From positions 186,001-250,000 of the forward strand of contig MU119233.1 of NCBI GenBank assembly GCA_014904845.1: DNA of 64,000 bases, given 5' to 3'. The position numbers and the translations under genes were made by a program. Below are positions 53,774 to 64,000 of the stretch, in pieces. Position 1 is the first letter of the stretch, and every line of letters starts with the position of its first letter. A model generated the notes under the pieces. That model searched no databases and had not been told where the DNA came from. It saw nothing but the letters and a program-made list of their open reading frames with translations. This stretch comes from Acephala macrosclerotiorum (Eukaryota > Ascomycota > Leotiomycetes > Helotiales > Mollisiaceae).

Positions 53774-56700
53774 ATGGATCTCAAATTGCATCCATCCCCC
53801 TCTAGTAGTCGTTCTCTCCTGTCGTCCACTCGAAGCTGGCTCCCTGGAAGAAGAGAGAGCCACAATCCTGAGGACAAGATAGGTCCTTTGGGATTGAATA
53901 CTCTATTCGTCCCTTCATGCAGCTCTGCGAACGCCGATCTGATTTTCGTACACGGTCTTGGCGGAGGATCACGAAAGACATGGATGAAATCAGGTGATTC
54001 ATCATTGTACTGGCCGAAGGAGTGGCTGCCGAACGAAGAAGCTTTGAAAGATGTTAGAATCCATAGTTTTGGCTACGACTCGAATTGGGGCAAGAAGAGC
54101 ATTCTTGGTATTCACGACTTCGCAAATGCGCTGCTCAACTCTATTCTCGATTGTCCATACATCCCTCGGGATACAAAGGCACGTCCATTTTCTTTTGGCA
54201 TGATCAATTCCAGCTTCGAATATTTGTAACGTATTTTCTGATTTCAATTGCTCGAGCTTAAGAGACCAAGGCTCGTCAAGAATGGATGTTAGTGCAAGAA
54301 GCAGCCGGCCTTTCCGTCGTTCGAGGCGGCTTATACCTCAGAAATCAATTACTCATTCTAAATTAGGTTCCCATCGTGTTGATCGGTCATAGTATGGGCG
54401 GTCTCGTTATAAAACGAGCATATCTCTCGGCGAAAGCAAAACAGGAATATGCATCTCTAGCAGTCCGAATTCAGGGTGTACTCTTCTTGGCTACACCTCA
54501 TCGAGGGTCAGACTTAGCTCCAGTTCTTTCGAAGCTCCTCAATTTGATGGGTGGACAAAGGCCCTATGTTACCGATCTCAATCGTGATTCGGAAGCCCTT
54601 CGTTTAATCAATGACGAATTTCCCGAGCGGTGCCAAGATCTCCTGTTGTATTCATTCTACGAGACGCTTCCCACAAACTTTGCTGTTAGAAAGAGCCTTG
54701 TCGTGGAGAGAGATCTAGTAACAATGGGATACGCAAACGAACGTAGAGCCTACCTGAATGCCGACCATCGCGATGTTTGCAAGTACGTTTCTCGAAGCGA
54801 CCCGAACTACCTGACAGTCAGGAATGCGCTCGCATCAGTCCTAGCTATTTTGCGGGACCGCTTTGCATCACCAAAACCGGAAATTAGCAAAGAGCGACTG
54901 CAACTGCTCGACACTTTGTTAGGTGTATCCGACGCACCTGAGGACGATTTTATGAGTGCAGATAGTAACCGGATGGAGGGCTCCGTCGAGTGGTTAATCA
55001 GGAGGGAAAACTTTCAAGAATGGATCCACTATGCCAGCTCGCCGATTTATTCGGTCATTGCAAAGCCAGCCACGGGCAAGACTATCTTGAGTGGAAAGGT
55101 TATTGCACATCTCAGAAGACTCAAAAAGCGATGCAGTTTCTTCTTCTTCCGTTATGACATCAAAGAGAAGGCGAACGTCACCTCATTTCTGCTATCCATG
55201 GCGTGGCAGATGGCTGACTCCGACGAGAGGATCCTGAGCACTTGTATCCAGATTCTCGAGAAAGACGACCACTTAAAGACCGACTATCGTACCCTATGGC
55301 GCAAATTGTTTTTGGAGGGCATTTTCAAGATCCCGTGCGAACGCGTTCACTACTGGGTGGTTGATGCTTTGGATGAATGCAAGAACGAAACAGAAATCAT
55401 CGCTCTGCTTATGAAGGCGGCCGAGGTATATTCCGTACACATCCTAATAACTTCTCGGAATCGATTTGAGTCTCGTCAGAAATTAGGGAAGTCCAAGGTC
55501 AGCGTGCTCTCCGAAGGCATTCTTGAAGAGGATAGCAAGTCCGACATCACGATGTATCTTCACGCAAATATGGATGCTCTCCCTTCTTTTGATGCAAATA
55601 GCCAGCAATCCATTGTCCGCCAGATTCTCGAGAAGTCGAGGGGATGTTTCTTGTGGGTGAGCATAGTTGTTCAGGAGCTCAGGAATGTACACACGTCCAC
55701 CGACAAGCAAAGGATCCTGGATGAAGTTCCTACAGACATGAACGAATTGTATGCTCGAATATTGGACATCATGTCAAAAGCCTCGTACGGGAAAGAGCTT
55801 GCAAAAGCAATTCTTACATGGACAGTATGCTCTACTCGTCCATTGAGTGTTCCGGAGCTTCACGAGGCTCTTCAACTGGACCTCAAAGTATCAATCGACG
55901 GCCTCGAAAAGTCAATCCGATCATGTTGCGGACAACTAGTCTACATTGATGCAAAGGGCCAAGTACAAATGACTCATCTGACGGCCCGACAATTCCTTCT
56001 CGATGCCGGCACGGATTCGGAGTTTGCAGTCAATGAGAAAGAAGGCTACCGTCGCTTATTGTTGACTGGTTTACAGTTCCTCAATAGTGACTTGATAAAA
56101 GGTTCAAGGCATCGGAGATCCAGTGGCAGCTGCGCATCTAAAGAAAGTTCTGCCTTTATCAGTTATGCTTCCGATTCCTTATGCGAACATATATCGTACG
56201 CATCCTCAATGGATCGAGATGTCTTACTCAGCCTGACAAAATTCTTCAAATCCCCCAGTGTCCTTCATTGGATTGAATACATTGCAAAGCATTCTGATCA
56301 ACAACGCTTGGTCGAAGCAGGCGAAGCTCTTGGTGCATTCCTTCAAAAAAGACCCGACCAAACATCATCGACATTTGACAACATAGCATTGCTAAGTTCC
56401 TAGGCGACCGATCTCGTACGACTCGTGATGCAGTTCGGAAAAAATCTCGAAGCATACCCTGCCTCGATTTTCCATCTTATTCCGCCATTTTGCCCGTCAG
56501 CAACTGCTCTGCGAAAGCAATTTGGATCCTCAGCTCGTAGTATCACTGTTCGCGGGCTACGAGCCGAGACATGGGACGATTGCTTGGCTACTGTCGTTGA
56601 CGTACTTGAGCAATACTCAAGCCTGGCATGTTCGAAGACGCAATTCTCGGTTGGATGTTTTAGTGGTAAAATATTTCTCTTCAAACAAACGACTTGTCAA

Positions 56701-58686
56701 AAGATTGCCACTCTTCAACATGGGGAGCCTGTGAGGCTCTTGATATTTGGCGAGGTCAAAAACATACTTGTTTCAGCAGGCTCAAAACGTATCTGTGTAT
56801 GGAACCTCGAATCTAAAAAACTGCTCCATGTGTTTGAAGCGCCTCAGCAATGTATGGCACTCTCTCTTGACGATGAAGACCGACTTCTCCTTGGAGCTTT
56901 AAAAGACCATTGCCTAAACTTTTGGGATCTCAACACTGGAGGCCCACCGGAGGCGGTTGATTGGACTCGAGGTCTGGAGGCCATGACGATTCAACTTTAC
57001 CGACGTCCAACTACTGCCGCGTTTAACATCGACTCAGGCCTCTTGGCAGTCATATACAAAGGCCAGGACATCTTGTTATGGGGCCTCGCTACAGATGCAC
57101 TTCTAGCTCTCTATGGCAGGGAGTCCGGCATAACCGCTGAAAGCTTGGGAAGGCCGTATGGCTCATCTGGTGTGCGGTGCTTGGTTTTTGGCAATGCGTC
57201 TAATGCACACCTACTTGCATGTGCGTACACAGACGGCGAATTAGTGCTCTTTGATACCTCCACACACGAGGTCAAAAAGCGGATTGAGGCATTCGCTCAC
57301 ATTATTGCCTGTTCAGCGGATGGTTTTATGCTAGCTACGGCTGATCCAGCTGGAACAATCCAACTTTTCAATTTGGAGACATTGAAGTTGATTTATCGAA
57401 TTAGTTCGGTTGAGCCTGGAATTCAGGGTCTTACTTTTAGCAGAGACGGGCTGCGTCTGCTTGACATCAGGGGATCGCGGTGTCGCGTTTGGGACTTGAC
57501 TGATTTGGTGACGGAGGATCCGCAAGAAGAATTGGGAGGCGCTGCGATCGACCTAAAAATACAAGAAGCCACTTCGGAGATTGCTGAAAATGCTATTTTG
57601 ATCACATCAATAGCATGTGATGACAATAGCGAAGCGTTCTTCGTCGGCAAAGAAGACGGTTCTGCTCATGTCTACGCTATTGATTCCGGGCTGCCCACTG
57701 GACAGCTTTTCAGCCATGCCCATGGGGTTTCAATTGTTTTCCTCCATTTTGAAGACCAAAGCCACACACTCATCAGCGTTGATTCATCAAGCAGGACCAT
57801 GATCCATAGATTGATACGTCAAGATAATTCTATGATAGCGACCCAGGTCCTATTTGATTATCGGGCGCATGTGGCGGTAAGACAATTTGTCTGTCAACCG
57901 GGGCTACAACGCATTCTTATTTGTTCGACCAAATCTGATATGCTTTGGTCTATATCACAGGATGATAATAACCTCTTGGCCACCACTTATTACGAAGACC
58001 GTGAGCCATACCGATGGACGAACCATCCATATAACCCTGATCAGCTTATTCTCATAACGCACGACAAGGCCCACATCTACGACTGGCAGACATTACAAAG
58101 ACTTACAGGAGACATAGGAATCGAGTTACACGGTGAAATTATGCCCGAGCTATCAATTCAATCAATCATTCCTTGCTTTAATGGTACTGTCCTCGCCACT
58201 ATGTTCAGCGAGTCCAATCAACCCCATTCAAAATCAAAGCTCGTGCTCTGGAGCACATCTAACTTCACTCCTGCGTCGACTTCCGCAGTCCCAGTCCCAT
58301 GTTACTGTGCTGTATCCGATGACGTTGAAGTTCTGATCGGCAATACTTGCGCCGGCCCCGGACATTCAGAGCGCTTGGTATTCCTGGATGGTGGCCAATG
58401 GGTCTGTACTGCTGATATGGAGGCCGCCAAGATGAACTGTTTCTCGCGGCACTTTTTCTTCCCTGCCGATTGGCTGAGTACGAGGAAGGGCTCGGATTTG
58501 AGCATCAAGGTGACCAAGAATGGAGACATGTTGCTCGTAAAGGACGACGAGGTCGCGGTTGTGAGGAGAGGACTACTTACGACTGAGTTTGTGGAAAGGG
58601 GAGGAGGTAATTTGGCACCATCCGCTAGAGTATTAACACTAGCGCGTAGGGCCGGCAAGGCAGAGCGCAGTCCAAATGACCATTGA
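53774..58686 (+). CDS. NLR-like lipase/NACHT/WD40 protein, interrupted by one in-frame TAG
   Basis: Exon 1 is 53774-54178. Exon 2 runs 54367-58686 in one frame, broken only by TAG at 56401-56403. Total is 1575 codons. N-terminus (about 35-330) is an alpha/beta-hydrolase (SesB-like) domain: DLIFVHGLGGGSRKTW, then GHSMGGLVIKRAY with the nucleophile serine, and LATPHRGSDL. Next is a NACHT-type NTPase: P-loop AKPATGKTILSGKV, Walker B YWVVDALDECK, and ILITSRNRF. After the TAG comes TDLVRLVMQFGKNLEAYP and IPPFCPSATALRKQFG, as usual before the WD40 propeller, followed by about 700 residues of diverged WD40 repeats. Such proteins are fungal NLRs thought to control non-self recognition and cell death. 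Homologs have tryptophan (TGG) where TAG stands. The intron has a GC donor. Without readthrough only the lipase-NACHT half is made. Confidence 0.88.
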
Positions 58687-60944
58687 ATAGATTAATAATG
58701 GGGTTTCGACCTTGGCGCCGTGAAACATCTGTGTCACAAACTCTCCTAACTCTAAGAATTTGGAAGGACCTATTGATTCGTCTGCTTTTATTAAGTGTTT
58801 GCTGCCAAGTGTGCCACCGTGTTGGGCACAATCACTTAACAATTTCACTGCAATACTTAACCAGATTTTCATCGCATAATATAATTCTAAAATGTGTACA
58901 TGGCAGTTACAAGCCTGTTATAGCTACACAAAAGTATTCATCTCATATAAATTCCTTCTTGAGTCTAGTAATCGTGGAACACCAACAGATTATCCCACGT
59001 AGCTGAAAATCCCAACATCCGATGCTTTCGAGAATTCGGAACATGATACGTGAAGACACCGTACCGATGGAGCTTCGGGTCCAACGATGACCCGATAAGC
59101 CACAATTAAAGTTCGGCTAAGCGACATGCTCGGATGATAGAAAAGGGGGACGGCTCGGTAGGAAATTTTATGGTTTCAAGTTGGATCGTATTTAGAAACT
59201 TCCAAATTTTACAATACCAGATTTAAATGTAGCTGCTTTCCATTCTGCCATGTTTCACTCATCTCGCAAGCAGTCTCAGCCTTATATGCTGTGGTTTTGT
59301 GTTAATTGGGTGGTTTACGAACTCGCTTAACCCCGCGTCCGTGTGGAGGTACTCGGAACGGGATTGAAGAACGGATAAAGTTTGTACTTGTATTAACTAG
59401 TCCAATAAATTGATGGGGCTTGCACTGCTGGCAAGGAATGGCGTATCGAAGACTTGAACTTCAAAACATCTATGTGGATAGACGTGCCAAAGGTGGACAT
59501 AGCGGTTTCAGACTCGCCTCCGCACATAACTATCCGTTCAACATCATAAAAAAAAGGTCGATCAATGAGCCTTATATCTGAAGATGAGGTCGATTGGGCT
59601 CAAGGGTCCAAGGACTTCTCAACAGGGTCGCAAGTCCCTGGTTGTTGGCATCAAACGATCCCTCAACAATGCGTCTGGGTAGGCATTTCCCTCTACTAAA
59701 CACATTTTTCTGGGGAAAAAAGATAAATGCTGCCATGAATATATATTTTGTTGCTAAATTGAATCAATATTTTAGCAAGGATTCTTTGCATACAATTGTG
59801 AACTTAGGTTTGATATCTTTTCAAACACAACAAACTGATAAAAATCCAATTTCAGGTTGCGAGGCACTGTATCGTTCACATCCCGCAGGTGTCACCCTCT
59901 CCATGACAACAGATTCATAAACGAGCACGCCAGTCCGCCCGATCAAGGTTCATGGTCAATGCGAAATCGTATCTGCCGAGCAGCTCATTGGCGTTAATTT
60001 TCGACCCGTCAAATGTGGTTCAACGGGGGCTTTAAACGGAGCGGGATGAAGTTAAAAATGAGATTTGACTTCCCTTCTATCTATGCGGAGAATCTTACCA
60101 CGCTTCTTGCTAAGAATAAAGTTTCGCGGAGACCGCCTGGTTAGTGTTGAGCCTCTTGGCAATTACAGGCACTTACCGCTGCGATTGCAGAAGCGCACTG
60201 ACCATATTACACACTTCGCACGCAATGAAGATAGGCAGTTGATATCATCTGTGATTCATTTCCTTGAGCCTACTCAGTTGTCTAGGTAATTTGCTCTGGG
60301 GATATTTGTCTTTTTCTATTTTCTCAATTCAAGATGTTCAAATATTGATGCTGGTCCAACCCTCCCCTGTCGCTTAAGACCAGTCTGGGTCCAGGCACCT
60401 GGACAGTAGCCCCAAACCGACGTCATAGGGGTTCCGCCCACTGTTCTGCGCGTGTTTAAGCCTGTTCAATCCCACACCAAACCTTAAACGGGGTGAAATG
60501 GGCTCCTGTACTGCACCAAACCCTCGTCGGTGTAATCGCACTGACGCCCTGGTAGCCTAGAACTCTTCCGGGCCCTTTAACGCTGTGGAACCTGAAGGAA
60601 CTTATCGTCACCACCAGTGCCGATCGCTGTTGGCTGAGAAGTGCGACCCAGTGCCCCAGTGCTGGGAGGAAGGGAAAGGCGCGCTATTGCTGGGTGAAGT
60701 TTTCGGGCCGTGCGATCTGTGAAGCAACAAACCTCATGATATACTTGTGCCTATGAATCGTGTTTGCATCGACCGGCATGGAGACGTCCCTGATTTTGCA
60801 GGGACATGAGTAGGGACGCAGTTGAGACTACGATGCTACAAATATTTGCTTGCGGACTGGTAATTTCATCCTATGCCGAGTGTTGTAACAGATTGGGACT
60901 GACAATGCTGCTATTTACAGCCTTCCGTCCCCAACGCGAGCACG
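58687..60944. other. 2.3-kb gene-free stretch
   Basis: No supported gene. AT-rich parts near 59140-59300 and 59700-59850 contain short frames only. The last few hundred bases are the promoter of the histidine kinase gene. Confidence 0.45.
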
Positions 60945-63900
60945 ATGCAAGCCCAGAGTGGCGATGCATTCCATACCGGCATCGATTTGCAGCTCGCTAG
61001 CCTGCGAAGCCTCCCTACTCCAATACTGGTTCTGTCTCCTCAGCGTGTCATCACCTTCGCGAACATTGCTGGACAGAGAATCCTTGGAGGTCCCGACCCC
61101 ATTCAGTCCCCTGGACGTGGAATCATAGGCAAAGCCCCTTCGGAAGTAGGTATCAAGCTATTATATAACCGAGTATGGAATGCGGTCTTGGATAAGTTCC
61201 TTTTCGAGAAGAAGGGTGCAAGAACCGAGGGAGGAGGGACATTCAATGATGACTTAGTCCATAAGGTCGATGCAGTGGTTACCAATTCTCACCTGAGGTT
61301 CGAAGAGAGATATTTCCGCATTTTGATCACAGCAATAGAGGGGGAAGATGGCTGCCAGGTTGTTCTCTCGCTGGAGAAGTCGCCGCATGTCGAGAAGAAG
61401 TTGATACCTAGGACCCACGAAGACCTCACTCCTCGAGAAGGTGGATTCTCTGTCAGACCTCGTGATTCGACTTATGATTCGCCAACAGATGGACCAAGAG
61501 ATATTGCCAGGATCAAGAAGGCCGTTTTCGATAGTAGCGATGTGGTGGGGTTCATCCTCAGCGTGGACGAGAAGTTCTACCTCACGAACAAGAAAACGAG
61601 AGAGGTGCTGGGAGATGTTATGGGCGGTGCTGAAGGTTGTGATGGTTTGGCCCTGCGAGAACGATTGCAAATATGGGATGAGAACTTTACGAGGCAACTG
61701 CAATCGTCCGAGTTTCCTGGAATGAAACTTGTCAGGGAGAAACATGCTTTCACTAATTACAGGTGTGGATTCACGCATGCTATAACGGGAGAAAAGATTG
61801 TCATGAATGTCAATGGGGAATGCCTGTACGATGACGATACGGGAGAGTTCCTGGGCGGCATTTGCTGGTGTAGGGATCTCCAAGAATTCTCGGACTTCCT
61901 CGTCGAACAGCAAAGGCAGAGAATAGAGAGTTACGAGACAACTTGCAACTTGATGCCGCATCTGGTATGGACGACGACAAACGAAGGATATTGTGACTGG
62001 TTCTCAGAGAGTGTAGGTCTCGATGGGTTACGGAGTCTCACTTCAATATACTAACCCTAGTCTAGTGGTTTGAATTCACGGGCATGACGAAGGAAGAATC
62101 CGTAGGTCAAGGTTTTGCGAAGGCTATTCACCCGGAGGATTATCCAAAATTGATGGTGAAATGGGATCATCACAGGACGGAAGGGAACGAATGTGAGGTT
62201 GAGATTCGATATCGAAGACATGACGGCGTATACAAATGGATGCTGGCTCGCGCATGCCCACTTAGAGATGATAAGGGAAGGATTTTGAAGTGGTACGGGA
62301 CGAATACGGACATTCACGACTTGGTCATGGCGCGCATTGAGGCCGCAAGGAACAAGCTGCAAATACTGACAGTGCTTGCCCATGCAGAGGTCAATCTTTT
62401 CTCTATCAACAAAGATAAAATCATCACAATGGCTGAAGGAGGGATGCTTTGGGACTCGGAGGCAGAGGAATATGATGTTCACAACAAAAGCTCCCTGCTT
62501 GGGAGAGATGCTATCGATGTAGCACAGAACACTCAGCCAGGGGGAGTACCTGGTATGCCAAAATGCCATCTTGATAGAGGCCAACGACTAAGCTGCTACT
62601 AGGGTACGAGAAGAGCGTGCTTGATGTTCTGTCTGGAAAGGTTGGCGTAGCACAATCCGAGGATACCATTGGATACAGAACCTTCAGGACTCGTGTTGTT
62701 GCTGACCTCGAGCACAACGCTGCAGACGGCGGCAAAGAGCCGGAGGTAATAGGTGTATTAGGTCTGACGATCGATATAACAGATATGAAGGCACGAGCTG
62801 CTCTTGAAGTTGTCAACACACGACTGATGGTCGAAGAACAAGCTGCCAAGGAGTCGAACAAAATGAAGAGCCAGTTCCTTGCTAACGTAAGGTCGGATAT
62901 CAAACTGTTGGATTATTGTTGATTGATTAACAGATGTCACACGAAATGAGAACGCCTACTGCTGTAAGCCTTGGAACGTTCTATGATCTCAACCTGCTTC
63001 TGACAACTAATAGGGAGTTATCGGGATGGTTGAGCTTCTGGGTGAAGACCCAACACTCACAAGAGAGCAACGAGAATACGTCAACAGCATCCAGTTATCT
63101 GCCAAAGCGCTACTTACGATCGTCAACGACATTCTAGACTTTTCAAAAATAGAAAGTGGACGCCTGGATATCGAAGAAGTACCCTTCAACCTCTCTAACG
63201 TTGTGGGTGAGCTCTGCAAGCTCTTGGGGATGTTTGCACAACAGAAAAGCCTTGAATTTATCTACGAGAATACAATGGACGAGAACTTGGAAGTTCTAGG
63301 AGATCCAGGTCGGACGAGGCAGGTCTTGTCGAATCTGCTTACCAACGCTTTGAAGTTCACGAAGGAGGGGAGTGTCAAGTTGGTTGTGACTTCGACCTCC
63401 GTGGATGCCAATACCGATGAAGTTGTAGAAGTCCAATTCGTCATCGAAGATACTGGCATTGGGATTGAAAAGGATGTTCTTGACAAATTGTTCCAACCAT
63501 TCAGTCAGGGAGACTCTTCCACTGCACGTCTGTACGGTGGGACTGGTCTCGGCCTTACAATCTCTAAAAACGTAAGCTCGACTTTTCTTTCCTCCCTTGA
63601 TGTTAGCTAACAGGATCCAGCTTGCAAGCCTCATGGATGGCTCGATAGATCTCGAATCTACCCCAGATCACGGCAGCAGAGCAACATTCATCGTTCCTCT
63701 TAAAATCTCTTCTTGGTGCCGCAATCCACGACTCGAAAGCTCCTCTTCATCACCAAATCTCGGCTTCCACTCCCGCTCTGCAACATGGACACAACCTCTC
63801 GCTCAACGTTCAATCAATCAAGACCTCCTCAATCAACAAATTTCCGCAAGTGTAACAACGAGCTTCCCATCCCTCGCACAAGCTTCGTCATCTCGACATG

Positions 63901-64000
63901 CATCACTGGATATTACCTCAAATCTTTCCTCTCGACATCCTTCCCTGGACAATACGTTCAACCTCCACATCGGTTCTCTAACACCAGAACAAAGGAGTAA
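60945..64000 (+). CDS. Multi-PAS hybrid-type sensor histidine kinase, cut by the window edge
   Basis: Exons 60945-62012, 62066-62552, 62603-62886, 62934-62963, 63014-63571 and 63621 to the right edge are all in frame. The N-terminus has PAS-like modules at about residues 15-150 (TPILVLSPQRVITFANIAGQ), 190-330 and a clear PAS_3/PAC at 345-445 (WFEFTGMTKEESVGQGF, IHPEDYPKLM, RYRRHDGVYKWMLARA, WYGTNTDIHDL), then another at 455-585. The kinase core follows: H-box SHEMRTP with the phospho-accepting His at about residue 616, N-box RQVLSNLLTNALKF, G1 IEDTGIGIE, F-box LFQPFSQGD and G2 GGTGLGL. The serine-rich linker at the end normally precedes a receiver domain, which must lie beyond the window. It should autophosphorylate and pass phosphate through a phosphorelay to a response regulator. 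The 30-nt exon 62934-62963 carries the H-box. Confidence 0.93.

Noticed and set aside
58687..60944. Short frames in AT-rich DNA between the NLR-like gene and the histidine kinase
   Set aside because: None exceeds about 110 codons or shows a domain, and splice-site combinations gave no continuous protein.
1..64000. tRNA, rRNA and CRISPR content
   Set aside because: Scanned by eye for tRNA B-box-like GGTTCGA strings and for spaced identical repeats; a few partial matches had no acceptor-stem pairing, and no CRISPR-like array is present, as expected for a eukaryote.

Overview
This window looks like nuclear DNA of a filamentous ascomycete (Pezizomycotina; a leotiomycete is plausible but that is inference). 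The evidence is short spliceosomal introns of about 43-190 nt with GT..AG ends and CTAAC-like branch sites, wide intergenic spaces, and typical mould families: OPT transporter, Zn2Cys6, HMG and C2H2 regulators, fungal rhodopsin-domain membrane protein, HET and NACHT-WD40 proteins, hybrid histidine kinase. Exon chains were assembled by hand. For nearly all intact genes the summed exon length is a multiple of three. Layout: 0.2-3.1 kb is a seven-exon oligopeptide transporter (-). 3.1-11.7 kb is gene-poor and holds a 354-bp hAT-like MITE, a decayed cupin gene, a decayed phytochrome-type PAS fragment and a 52-bp tandem duplication. 11.8-21 kb holds an HMG-box protein (+), a short-chain dehydrogenase (+), a Zn2Cys6 regulator (-) with a stop codon just before its zinc cluster, a frameshifted PAF-acetylhydrolase-like gene (+) and a small cysteine-rich secreted protein (+). 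21-27.8 kb holds a VOC-domain/RE-rich protein (-), the ribosome-biogenesis methyltransferase EMG1/NEP1 (-) and a rhodopsin-domain membrane protein (+). 31-45 kb holds a conserved secreted protein (+), an ankyrin protein (+), a GFA-domain protein (-), a membrane protein (+), a C2H2 zinc-finger protein (+), an AT-rich decayed zone and a glutathione S-transferase (-). 45.9-58.7 kb is a decaying self/non-self recognition stretch. It has a HET-domain pseudogene, a thioredoxin, a histidine-phosphatase-family gene split by a 550-bp hAT element, transposon and kinase-gene debris, a 226-bp near-perfect foldback and an NLR-like lipase/NACHT/WD40 gene broken by one TAG. 60.9-64 kb is a multi-PAS hybrid histidine kinase (+) that runs off the right edge. 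The genes do not form an operon or an obvious biosynthetic cluster. What links many of them is damage: several broken genes carry changes that look like C:G to T:A transitions (CAA to TAA, TGG to TAG, ATG to ATA), as repeat-induced point mutation would leave, next to indels and transposon insertions. The most informative locus is the hAT insertion at 50560-51109. It has an exact 8-bp target duplication, a remnant of the transposase C-terminus, and flanking exons that rejoin exactly in frame. As inserted, it could also be spliced out in frame as a new intron.
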